Of a stretch of 13,630 nt of DNA, positions 6,790 to 13,106 are shown in pieces. The position numbers were made by a program, and so were the translations under genes. The notes under the pieces were generated by a model. That model saw nothing but the letters and a program-made list of their open reading frames with translations. It did no database searches and was not told the DNA's origin. Source of the stretch: an uncultured Microbacteriaceae bacterium. GTDB lineage: Bacteria > Actinomycetota > Actinomycetes > Actinomycetales > Microbacteriaceae. Location of the stretch: assembly GCA_946481135.1 (NCBI GenBank), contig CAMLMQ010000062.1:1-13630 (forward strand), written 5' to 3'. Within the stretch, counting starts at the first letter, position 1. Every line of letters starts with the position of its first letter.

Positions 6790-9700
6790 GTGTTCATCCG
6801 CGACGATCGGGTCTTCTACTCGGCCTCCGACCTGAAGGCGGCGGTCGAGTGCGAGTGGGCGCTCATGCGCAAACTCGACGCGAAGCTCGGGCGCATCGAG
6901 ATGATCGAAGACGCCGAAGATGCGATGCTCGCGCGGGCGAGCGAGCTCGGTGACACGCACGAGCAGTGGGCGCTGCAGCGCTACCGCGACGAGCTCGGTG
7001 AGGGTGTCGTCGAGATCGACACCGAGGATGCGCGGGCCGACCCCGTCGTGCTCGCGCGGAAGCATGAGGAGACGATCGCCGCGCTGCGGAGCGGGGCACC
7101 GGTGGTGTTTCAGGCGACGTTCCTCGATGAACCGGCGGGGTCTCGCATCGGGTTCGTCGGGTTTGCGGACTTCTTGGTGCGGGTTGACGTGCCTGGTTTC
7201 GATACGCGTCCGCCGTTGGCGGGCGCTACTCAACCCACAAGCGCGTATGCGTATGAGGTTTGGGATACCAAGTTGGCTCGCAAGGCTCGGGTTACCGCGC
7301 TGCTGCAACTCGCGGCGTACGGGGATCAGCTGCGCAAGGCCGGCATCCCGGTCGCCGACAGCGCCACGCTGCTGCTGGGCAATCGGGAACGCAGTGACCA
7401 CCGGCTGAGCGAGATCGAACCGGTGTTCCACGACCGGGTCGCGCGGCTGAGGCAGATGATCGAAGCGCGCCTCGACGACGAGAACCCGCTGCCGTGGGGG
7501 GCTCCCGGCTACACCGCGTGCGGACGCTGCGAGTGGTGCACCCCCGAGGTGGAGCGCACGCGCGACGTGCTGCTCGTGGCCGGGATGCGCACAACGCAGC
7601 GGCACCGGTTCGCCGAAGCCGGCATCCACACGGTCGACGACCTCGCGCACAGCACCGGGCCGGTTCCGGGGGTCGGGGAGGCGGCGCTCGCGAAGCTGCG
7701 GGCGCAGGCGCGGATGCAGCTCACCCCACGCGCCGAGGGCGAGGTGAAGTACGAGGTCGCCGCCGCCGGCAACCTCGCGCAGCTTCCCCCGCCGGATGCC
7801 GGCGACATCTTCTTCGACTTCGAAGGCGACCCGCTGTGGACCGAGAACGGGCTCGACTGGGGGTTGGACTACCTGTGGGGGCTCGTCACGCTGGAACCCG
7901 AGGGGGGTTTCGATACGCGGCGCCCGGAGGGCGGCGGTACTCAACCAGCATCGCTCGAAGAGCGATTCCATGCGTTCTGGGCTCATGATCGGGCGCAGGA
8001 GAAGCAGGCGCTCGTCGACTTCCTCGAGTTCGTGCAGGAGCGGCGGCGGCAGCATCCCGGGCTGCACATCTACCACTACGCCGACTACGAACGCGCCCAC
8101 CTGCTGCAGCTCGCCGCGCGCTACGGGGTGGGTGAGAGCATCCTCGACGAACTGCTCACCGAGGATGTCTTCGTCGACCTGTACCCGATCGTGCGGCGCA
8201 GCATCCGCATCTCCGAGTCGTCGTACTCGATCAAGAAGCTCGAACCGCTCTACATGGGCGAGCAACTGCGCACCGGCGACCTCACCAAGGGCGACGAGTC
8301 GATCCAGTTCTACGTCGACTACACCGAACTGAGGGATGCCGGCCGCACCGCCGAAGCGGAGGCGAAGCTCGAGCAGATCCGCGTCTACAACGAATACGAC
8401 TGCGTGTCGACGCATCGGCTGCGCGACTGGCTGCTCGACCGGGCCGCCGAGAACGACATCGTGCCCGTCGCGCTGCAGGTGGATGCCGCCACACGCACCG
8501 CGCGCGACGACGCCGCCGAGGCGGAGATCCGCGACCGGCTCTACGCGCACATCGACGGCATCCCCGCCGCCGACCGCACCCCCGACCAGGCCGCCATCGG
8601 ACTCGCCGCCGCCGCCATCGAATACCACCGGCGCGAAGACAAGTCGTACTGGTGGGAGCATTTCGCCCGCCACAGCCTCGACATCGCCGACTTCGAAGAC
8701 ACCCGGGATGTGCTGCGTGTCGACGAAGCCTCCGTCGTCGAAGACTGGCGCACCCCCGAAGGCAAGCGCACCGAGTCGCGGGTGATCCGGCTGCGGGGGC
8801 GGCTCGCGCCCGGATCCCGCCTCACCGAAGGCGCGCGGCCGTTCGTCATGTACGAGCCGCCGCTGCCCGGCGTCATCACGGGCGCGCTGCCCGGACGCCG
8901 CGGCGAGCACAACCGCGGCGTCGTGCTCGACGCGCAACTCGTCGAAGGGCTCGGCGGCGAGATCGTCGACGTCGTGCTCGACGAAGGCGCCGGAGTCGGC
9001 GGCGAGCCGTGGCACACCTTCCCCGTCGCCCTCACCCCCGAAGCACCCGTGCCGACGAAGGCGCAGCGGGATGCCATCCTCCAGTGGGGTGGGAAGGTCG
9101 CCGAAGCGCTCGGTGGTCGAGTAGCGGCGCAGCCGCGTGTCGAGACCCCGCGGTTCCCCGCCTCCCCCGCGCTCGACATCCTGCGGCGCATCCCGCCGCG
9201 CACTGTGGATGGTGAGGGCCTCGAACCGGTCGGCATCGACGGGGTGCCCGCCGCGATCGTCGAGACCCTCGTGCGGCTCGACGACTCCTACCTCGCCGTG
9301 CAGGGCCCCCCGGGGTCGGGCAAGACGTACGTCGGCTCGAAGGTGATCGCTCACCTCGTCACCGAGCTCGGCTGGCGGGTCGGGGTCGTCGCGCAGTCGC
9401 ACGAGGTGATCGAGAACCTGATGCGGCGCGTGCTCGCCGAGGGCGTGCCGGCCGAGCGGATGGGCAAGAAGCCGTCGGGCGCCGGATACGAGGTTCCGCC
9501 CGGGTGGACGGTGCTGCCGAAGAACGAAGACATCCCCCCGTTCATCTCCGCCCACCACTCCGCCGGGTTCGTGCTCGGCGGCACCGCATGGGACTTCGCC
9601 AACGCCGGCAAAGTACCGCGCGATGCCCTCGACCTGCTCGTCGTCGACGAGGCCGGGCAGTACTCGCTCGCCAACACGATCGCCGTGTCGGTCGCCGCGA

Positions 9701-10443
9701 AGCGGCTGCTGCTGCTCGGCGACCCGCAGCAGCTGCCGCAGGTGACGACGGGCACGCATCCCGAGCCGATCGACGCCTCGGCGCTCGGCTGGCTCTCCGA
9801 CGGCCACGACGTGCTGCCCGAGCAGCTCGGCTACTTCCTCGACCGCACGTGGCGCATGCATCCCGCGCTCACCCGCGCCGTCTCCGACCTCTCCTACGAG
9901 GGCCGGCTGCGGTCGGCGTCGACCACCGAGGAACGACACCTCGACGGCGTCGAACCGGGGCTGCATCCCGTGCCCGTCGAGCATTCGGGCAACTCGGTCG
10001 AGAGCCCCGAGGAGTGCGAGGTCGTCGTCGCGCTCGTGAAGAAGCACCTCGGGATGCCGTGGCGCGACCCGTCGACCGGACGCGACGACGTCATCCGCCC
10101 GAGCGACCTCATCGTCGTCGCGCCCTACAACGCGCAGGTGGAGCTGCTGCGGCGGCACCTCGCCGAGGCGGGGTTGGAGGGCGTACCGGTGGGGACGGTC
10201 GACAAGTTCCAGGGGCAGGAGGCGGCTCTCGCGATCGTGTCGCTCACGGCATCCTCGGCGGCGGATGTGCCGCGCGGCATCTCGTTCCTGCTGCAGCGCA
10301 ACCGGCTCAACGTCGGCATCTCGCGCGGCAAATGGGCGGCGTACCTCGTGCACTCCCCCGCCCTGCGCGACTACCTGCCGCACACCCCGCAGGGCCTCGC
10401 CGAGCTCTCCGGCTTCATCCGCCTGACGACGTCTGCGGGTTGA
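6790..10443 (+). CDS. TM0106-type RecB-like nuclease / RNase H-like / SF1 helicase
   Basis: 1217-aa cytoplasmic nucleic-acid enzyme. Domain 1 (about 1-260) is a RecB/Cas4-like nuclease: His57-Glu58, Asp127 in GFADFL, Asp159-Thr-Lys161 in YEVWDTK. Four cysteines (Cys21, then Cys244, Cys247 and Cys250 in CGRCEWC) are placed as in Fe-S-stapled nucleases. A helix-hairpin-helix-like stretch follows (about 270-305). Domain 2 (about 335-550) is RNase H-like (YprB type): DIFFDFEGDPLW with Asp343 and Glu345, and YNEYDC with Asp537. Domain 3 (about 800-1205) is a DNA2/UPF1-like SF1 helicase: GPPGSGKT (839-846), DEAGQ (953-957), GDPQQLPQ from 977, TWRMHP, VDKFQGQE, and NRLNVGISRGK. Start is GTG after TAGCCT plus 6 nt. 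Three segments (136-149, 373-386, 775-788) are in-frame translations of a palindromic repeat. The stop codon TGA also lies inside such a repeat. Role inferred: DNA or RNA processing or repair. Confidence 0.95.
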   Translation: MFIRDDRVFYSASDLKAAVECEWALMRKLDAKLGRIEMIEDAEDAMLARASELGDTHEQWALQRYRDELGEGVVEIDTEDARADPVVLARKHEETIAALRSGAPVVFQATFLDEPAGSRIGFVGFADFLVRVDVPGFDTRPPLAGATQPTSAYAYEVWDTKLARKARVTALLQLAAYGDQLRKAGIPVADSATLLLGNRERSDHRLSEIEPVFHDRVARLRQMIEARLDDENPLPWGAPGYTACGRCEWCTPEVERTRDVLLVAGMRTTQRHRFAEAGIHTVDDLAHSTGPVPGVGEAALAKLRAQARMQLTPRAEGEVKYEVAAAGNLAQLPPPDAGDIFFDFEGDPLWTENGLDWGLDYLWGLVTLEPEGGFDTRRPEGGGTQPASLEERFHAFWAHDRAQEKQALVDFLEFVQERRRQHPGLHIYHYADYERAHLLQLAARYGVGESILDELLTEDVFVDLYPIVRRSIRISESSYSIKKLEPLYMGEQLRTGDLTKGDESIQFYVDYTELRDAGRTAEAEAKLEQIRVYNEYDCVSTHRLRDWLLDRAAENDIVPVALQVDAATRTARDDAAEAEIRDRLYAHIDGIPAADRTPDQAAIGLAAAAIEYHRREDKSYWWEHFARHSLDIADFEDTRDVLRVDEASVVEDWRTPEGKRTESRVIRLRGRLAPGSRLTEGARPFVMYEPPLPGVITGALPGRRGEHNRGVVLDAQLVEGLGGEIVDVVLDEGAGVGGEPWHTFPVALTPEAPVPTKAQRDAILQWGGKVAEALGGRVAAQPRVETPRFPASPALDILRRIPPRTVDGEGLEPVGIDGVPAAIVETLVRLDDSYLAVQGPPGSGKTYVGSKVIAHLVTELGWRVGVVAQSHEVIENLMRRVLAEGVPAERMGKKPSGAGYEVPPGWTVLPKNEDIPPFISAHHSAGFVLGGTAWDFANAGKVPRDALDLLVVDEAGQYSLANTIAVSVAAKRLLLLGDPQQLPQVTTGTHPEPIDASALGWLSDGHDVLPEQLGYFLDRTWRMHPALTRAVSDLSYEGRLRSASTTEERHLDGVEPGLHPVPVEHSGNSVESPEECEVVVALVKKHLGMPWRDPSTGRDDVIRPSDLIVVAPYNAQVELLRRHLAEAGLEGVPVGTVDKFQGQEAALAIVSLTASSAADVPRGISFLLQRNRLNVGISRGKWAAYLVHSPALRDYLPHTPQGLAELSGFIRLTTSAG
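7195..7236 (-). repeat. Palindromic repeat in frame in the helicase (copy 1)
   Basis: GGTTTCGATACG...GCGCTACTCAACC with central stem CCGCC (7210-7214), loop GTT, GGCGG (7218-7222). It is translated as GFDTRPPLAGATQP (residues 136-149) and lies between Asp127 and Asp159-Thr-Lys161 of the nuclease site, presumably in a loop. Confidence 0.9.
7906..7947 (-). repeat. Palindromic repeat in frame in the helicase (copy 2)
   Basis: GGTTTCGATACGCGG...GGTACTCAACC with central stem CGCCC (7921-7925), loop GGA, GGGCG (7929-7933). It is translated as GFDTRRPEGGGTQP (373-386) in the same frame as copy 1, shortly after the first acidic motif of the RNase H-like domain. Confidence 0.9.
9112..9149 (+). repeat. 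Palindromic repeat in frame in the helicase (copy 3)
   Basis: GGTGGTCGAGTAGCGG...GCCGCGTGTCGAGACC with central stem GCGGC (9124-9128), loop GCA, GCCGC (9132-9136). It is in the opposite orientation to copies 1 and 2 and is read in a frame that avoids its TAG, giving GGRVAAQPRVETP (775-787). It lies in the linker about 50 residues before Walker A. Confidence 0.88.
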
Positions 10444-10479
10444 GTAGCGCGCCGCGCAGCGGCACGCGTATCGAAACCC
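10437..10479 (+). repeat. Palindromic repeat A, containing the helicase stop codon
   Basis: 43-nt GGGTTGAGTAGCGC...ACGCGTATCGAAACCC with stem GCCGC (10451-10455), loop GCA, GCGGC (10459-10463). The helicase frame enters it as GCG GGT and stops at its TGA (10441-10443). Confidence 0.92.
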
Positions 10480-10518
10480 GGTGGTTGAGTAGCGGCGCAG
10501 CCGCGTGTCGAAACCACC
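10480..10518 (+). repeat. Palindromic repeat B
   Basis: GGTGGTTGAGTAGCGG...CGTGTCGAAACCACC with stem GCGGC (10492-10496), loop GCA, GCCGC (10500-10504). It abuts copy A and is nearly the same as the in-gene copy at 9112. Confidence 0.9.
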
Positions 10519-10536
10519 GTCCGAGCAACACGGGGC

Positions 10537-10576
10537 GGGGTCTCGACACGCCCGCTCCGCGGGCTACTCGACCACC
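10537..10576 (-). repeat. Palindromic repeat C
   Basis: 40-nt GGGGTCTCGACACG...GGCTACTCGACCACC with stem CCCGC (10551-10555), loop TCC, GCGGG (10559-10563). It is identical to copy D. Confidence 0.92.
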
Positions 10577-10588
10577 GGGGTTCCGGAC

Positions 10589-10628
10589 GGGGTCTCGACA
10601 CGCCCGCTCCGCGGGCTACTCGACCACC
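10589..10628 (-). repeat. Palindromic repeat D
   Basis: Identical in all 40 nt to copy C and separated from it by 12 nt, giving a 52-bp period. Confidence 0.92.
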
Positions 10629-10636
10629 GGAGCGCG

Positions 10637-10663
10637 GCCCGCTTCGCGGGCTACTCGACCACC
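10637..10663 (-). repeat. Palindromic repeat E (left part missing)
   Basis: Only the stem and one flank remain: stem CCCGC (10638-10642), loop TTC, GCGGG (10646-10650), then CTACTCGACCACC. It ends a few bases before the stop codon of the next minus-strand gene. The whole cluster fills the convergent gap after the helicase and could help terminate both transcripts. Confidence 0.85.
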
Positions 10664-10668
10664 GGGGC

Positions 10669-10860
10669 TTACTTCTCGGAGTTGAGGTCGCGCGCCTGCT
10701 CCGGCTTCGCGTCATCCGGGTCGGCGGGCGGCGGCACGCTGCCGTGGTCGTGGTGGGCGTGACGCCCCTGACGGCGCAGCACGAGCAGTGCGACGATCGC
10801 GAAGACGGCGAGCAGCGCGAGCGTGACCGCGATTCCGGTGACGAGAGCCCAATCGAACAT
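10669..10860 (-). CDS. 63-aa single-pass membrane protein with His-rich tail
   Basis: ATG at 10860. Residues about 5-28 form one transmembrane helix (VTGIAVTLALLAVFAIVALLV). RRQGRHAHHDHG follows, then a Pro/Asp-rich cytoplasmic tail ending LNSEK. AGGAGGG lies directly before the ATG, closer than usual, so the start may be inefficient; no better in-frame start is visible. No family is recognised. The His cluster could bind metal, which is only a guess. It converges on the helicase across the repeat cluster. Confidence 0.7.
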   Translation of the reverse strand: MFDWALVTGIAVTLALLAVFAIVALLVLRRQGRHAHHDHGSVPPPADPDDAKPEQARDLNSEK

Positions 10861-10935
10861 CCCTCCTGCCTACGCCGCTCCCGCGGGCGTGGCAAGCCCT
10901 CGACAAACGCCGCCGCGCGGGCTTCGACTGGGGTC

Positions 10936-11136
10936 ATGAGCGGATACGAGAGCCCCCGACCGGAGGATGAGATCGTCGACGACCCGAAGCCGACCCCCGA
11001 TTTCGACGCCGACGACCTGAAGGGCGACGAGCGACCCGTCGACGAGGCGGCGGCGCACGCGCACGACGTGCAGCCCGACGACGACAAGCCGGTGCTCGCC
11101 GATGACGACCTCGCCGACCCGGGGTCGGGACTGTGA
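10936..11136 (+). CDS. Acidic disordered mini-protein 1
   Basis: 66 aa from ATG 10936, with 22 Asp/Glu, 5 Lys/Arg, no Cys and almost no hydrophobic stretch: an intrinsically disordered acidic protein. Landmarks are SPRPEDEIVDDPKPTPDFD near the start and QPDDDKPVLADDDLADPG near the end. No family is recognised. There is no strong ribosome-binding site (CTGGGGTC precedes the start). It is the first of five consecutive genes on this strand. Its TGA overlaps the GTG of the next gene in GTGA. Confidence 0.7.
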   Translation: MSGYESPRPEDEIVDDPKPTPDFDADDLKGDERPVDEAAAHAHDVQPDDDKPVLADDDLADPGSGL

Positions 11137-11354
11137 GCGGCACGGGCGACGTGACCCGTCGCGACGACACCGTCGAACCGTCGGGCGACCAGGCCGCGGC
11201 GATCGTCGACGGCCTCGGCGCGGTGCCGTCGCACGGCGACGCGCAGCCGACCGCCTACGACCACCCCGACGACTCCGACGACGTCGCCGCGGAGGGCACG
11301 ATGCCCGACGCTCCACTCGACGACGACACCCTGACCGAGGAGGGCGCCCCGTGA
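11133..11354 (+). CDS. Acidic disordered mini-protein 2
   Basis: 73 aa from GTG 11133, which overlaps the preceding stop by 4 nt. Asp/Glu-, Ala- and Pro-rich with no Cys, no membrane segment and no recognised domain; ends APLDDDTLTEEGAP. The start is chosen because of the overlap, which is the same at all four junctions of this run. Its own stop overlaps the next GTG. Confidence 0.68.
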   Translation: MSGTGDVTRRDDTVEPSGDQAAAIVDGLGAVPSHGDAQPTAYDHPDDSDDVAAEGTMPDAPLDDDTLTEEGAP

Positions 11355-11533
11355 GCGACCCCGACGGCGCGATGGCCGCGGGCGGCATCGACCCCGAGTA
11401 CCTGCAGTCGCCCTCGGGCGACTCCCCCGGCGGCGACCCGGGCGACCCGGATGCGATGGGTGCCGACGACCCGAAGACGATCGACGAAGGCGCGGGCCGA
11501 CCGGCCCCCGCGGAAGGAGAGCAGCAGACATGA
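11351..11533 (+). CDS. Acidic disordered mini-protein 3
   Basis: 60 aa from GTG 11351 (GTGA overlap with the preceding stop). Rich in Gly, Pro and Asp (SGDSPGGDPGDPDAMGADD), ending AEGEQQT. No domain is recognised. GGAAGGAGAG (11513-11522) near its 3' end is a good ribosome-binding site for the next gene, 7 nt before that ATG, which supports separate translation of gene 4. Confidence 0.68.
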   Translation: MSDPDGAMAAGGIDPEYLQSPSGDSPGGDPGDPDAMGADDPKTIDEGAGRPAPAEGEQQT

Positions 11534-11697
11534 GAGGCAACGATCCTCAGCCGGGCGCCGTGCCCGACGGCTCCGACGCGGGAGCGTTCATGGACGACGA
11601 GATGCGCGGAGGCGCCGGCTCGACCGTCATCCCCGACCCCGACGCCGACGACACGGCCACGCAGACCGAGAGCGACGCCGAGGAGGTCGACCGGTGA
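11530..11697 (+). CDS. Acidic disordered mini-protein 4
   Basis: 55 aa from ATG 11530, which overlaps the preceding stop as ATGA and has GGAAGGAGAG upstream, so this start is the best supported of the run. It has 15 Asp/Glu and few hydrophobic residues; the only weakly hydrophobic stretch is STVIP. No family is recognised. Its TGA overlaps the next GTG. Confidence 0.7.
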   Translation: MRGNDPQPGAVPDGSDAGAFMDDEMRGGAGSTVIPDPDADDTATQTESDAEEVDR

Positions 11698-11966
11698 GCA
11701 TGCAGGGCGACCCCGCGGCGAGCATGGGCGCGACGCCCGGTGTGCCGGGAACCTCCGACGAGATCGACGGCGTCATGGATGGCGGCGCCGACGGTTCCAC
11801 GACCGACCGCGACGGGACCGATCCGGAGGCGCTCGGCGACGAGCGGGAGCACTACCCCGACCCGGAGTCGTATCCCGAGCCCGAGCTGCTCGACGGCGAG
11901 ACCCCCGACGCCGACCTCCAGGTCGACGACCCCTCCGGCGGCGAGGAGCGCCACGGCCGGGAGTAG
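11694..11966 (+). CDS. Acidic disordered mini-protein 5
   Basis: 90 aa from GTG 11694 (GTGA overlap); an in-frame ATG at 11700 is an alternative. It is Asp/Glu-, Gly- and Pro-rich, with YPDPESYPEPELLDGETPD as the most distinctive stretch and a polar tail EERHGRE. No domain is recognised. It ends only 3 bp from the stop of the convergent siderophore-interacting protein gene, with no terminator between. Confidence 0.7.
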   Translation: MSMQGDPAASMGATPGVPGTSDEIDGVMDGGADGSTTDRDGTDPEALGDEREHYPDPESYPEPELLDGETPDADLQVDDPSGGEERHGRE

Positions 11967-11969
11967 CGC

Positions 11970-12779
11970 TCAGCCGGCGGCTTTGCCGAGCTTCCAGTAG
12001 CCGCAGAACGTGACGTTCTGCTTCGGCACGCCGCGCTCGGCGACGAGGTGGCGGCGCACGCCCGTCGCCACCGCCGACTCCCCCACCGCGAACGCGTAGG
12101 TGCGGTCGGTCGGGAACGTCAGCTCCCGCAGCAGCGGCAGGGCGACGGTGCCGGGATTCGCGGCCGGGTCCCGCACGACCCACTGCACCTGCACGCCGGC
12201 GGGGGCATCCGTCGGCTGCCGGTCGGCCGCGTCGAACAGTTCGATGATCGCGTGGCCGACCGCATCCCGGGGCAGGTCGCGCAGGATGCCGGCCACCGCC
12301 GGCAGTCCGCTCTCGTCGCCGACGAGCAGCACCTCGTCGTGCGGCACCGGCTTCCAGCCGCAGCCCTGGTCGATGAACGCGACCTCCGCGCGGTCGGATC
12401 CCGGCTCGACGCCCGCCGCCCAGGGCCCCGCGACGCCCTCGTCGCCGTGCACGACGAAGTCGACATCGAGCTCGGCGACCTCGGGGCGGAACTGTCGCGC
12501 GGTGTAGTTGCGGATGGCGGGGCGGGTGTCGGAGGGCAGCGTGAGGTATTTGAGGTAGCCGCCGATGCCGAAACGCTCGGGGAGGTTGTCGAAGCGGTCG
12601 CCGCCGTCGTGGGTGGGGACGGCGAGCCGGAACCACTGGTCGAACCCCTGGAACTCGAAGCGTTCGAGGTCGCCGCCGCCGAATGTGACGCGCACCATGT
12701 GCGGCGTGACGAGTTCGCGCCGCACGACGGACGTGCGCACGAGTCCAGACGGGGCGTGCACCACCGCGATGTTGCTCAT
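11970..12779 (-). CDS. Siderophore-interacting protein (FAD-dependent ferric-siderophore reductase)
   Basis: 269-aa cytoplasmic flavoprotein of the SIP/ViuB family, which reduces imported ferric siderophores to release iron. The FAD-binding motif RNYTAR is at 90-95, followed by DFVVHGDEGVAGPWA (107-121), the NAD(P)H-domain motif GDESGLPA (154-161) and the C-terminal GYWKLG (260-265). Length fits the family. The ATG at 12779 has no Shine-Dalgarno; TAGCCT plus 6 nt precedes it, so the mRNA is probably leaderless. An iron box overlaps this promoter, so expression should rise when iron is scarce. No siderophore transporter or biosynthesis genes are in the window. Confidence 0.95.
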   Translation of the reverse strand: MSNIAVVHAPSGLVRTSVVRRELVTPHMVRVTFGGGDLERFEFQGFDQWFRLAVPTHDGGDRFDNLPERFGIGGYLKYLTLPSDTRPAIRNYTARQFRPEVAELDVDFVVHGDEGVAGPWAAGVEPGSDRAEVAFIDQGCGWKPVPHDEVLLVGDESGLPAVAGILRDLPRDAVGHAIIELFDAADRQPTDAPAGVQVQWVVRDPAANPGTVALPLLRELTFPTDRTYAFAVGESAVATGVRRHLVAERGVPKQNVTFCGYWKLGKAAG

Positions 12780-12797
12780 AAGGTGAGGCTAACCTCA
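12779..12797 (-). promoter_or_regulatory. DtxR/IdeR-type iron box over the -10 and start of the SIP gene
   Basis: The 19-bp stretch TAAGGTGAGGCTAACCTCA matches the IdeR/DtxR consensus TTAGGTTAGGCTAACCTAA at 16 of 19 positions. It covers the -10 hexamer (TAGCCT on the minus strand, 12791-12786) and touches the start codon, so bound repressor would block transcription directly. Confidence 0.85.
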
Positions 12798-12884
12798 GTT
12801 GGCGAGTCGCGCCACCCGCTACCCGACCGCGTCGCGCCGGGCAAGGGGCTGCCGCCCGGCGGCACTGTCGAGTGGGCTGGAACC

Positions 12885-13046
12885 ATGAGCGACACGACAC
12901 GACCTGATGGCGACGAGCTCGACGACCAGCTCACGATCGCCGAGACCGACGGCAGCGACGCCCACGACCCCTCGACGGGTGAATCGGTGAGCGACGTGCT
13001 GCCCGAGGGCACCGAGGAGCCCGACCCGCCGGCTCAGCTGCCCTGA
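12885..13046 (+). CDS. Acidic disordered mini-protein 6
   Basis: 53 aa from ATG 12885: MSDTTRPDGDELDDQL..., ending EGTEEPDPPAQLP. It has the same character as the five proteins of the upstream run (Asp/Glu-rich, no Cys, no hydrophobic core) but stands alone, divergent from the siderophore-interacting protein. The ribosome-binding site is weak (CTGGAACC). The start pattern recalls DUF5709-like actinobacterial proteins, but it is too short to assign. Its stop codon lies in the first unit of a 15-bp tandem repeat. Confidence 0.65.
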   Translation: MSDTTRPDGDELDDQLTIAETDGSDAHDPSTGESVSDVLPEGTEEPDPPAQLP

Positions 13047-13088
13047 CCCCGGCATCCCTGACCCCGGCATCCCCGACCGCGGCATCCC
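13044..13088 (+). repeat. Three tandem 15-bp units
   Basis: TGACCCCGGCATCCC twice in perfect form and a third time with two changes (CGACCGCGGCATCCC). The array begins at the stop codon of the preceding gene and lies in the convergent gap before the DUF2207-type gene. Confidence 0.9.
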
Positions 13089-13106
13089 GGCGGCCGTGGG
13101 CGCGAC

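Noticed and set aside
6430..10383. 1317-codon open frame on the minus strand opposite the helicase
   Set aside because: It is the antisense of a clearly recognised helicase gene with intact motifs. Its product is low-complexity Arg/Val/Gly/Asp-rich sequence, typical of the antisense frame in high-GC DNA.
10537..10663. Possible CRISPR array (identical 40-nt repeats)
   Set aside because: The gap between repeats is only 12 nt, the repeats are strong palindromes also found singly inside genes, and no cas genes are present.
11547..11954. 135-codon minus-strand frame opposite mini-proteins 4 and 5
   Set aside because: Hydrophobic low-complexity antisense product with no ribosome-binding site. The plus-strand chain of overlaps explains the region better.
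10936..11966. One long acidic protein broken by frameshifts
   Set aside because: Each junction is a regular NTGA stop/start overlap, and a good ribosome-binding site precedes gene 4. Four sequencing errors with identical geometry are unlikely.
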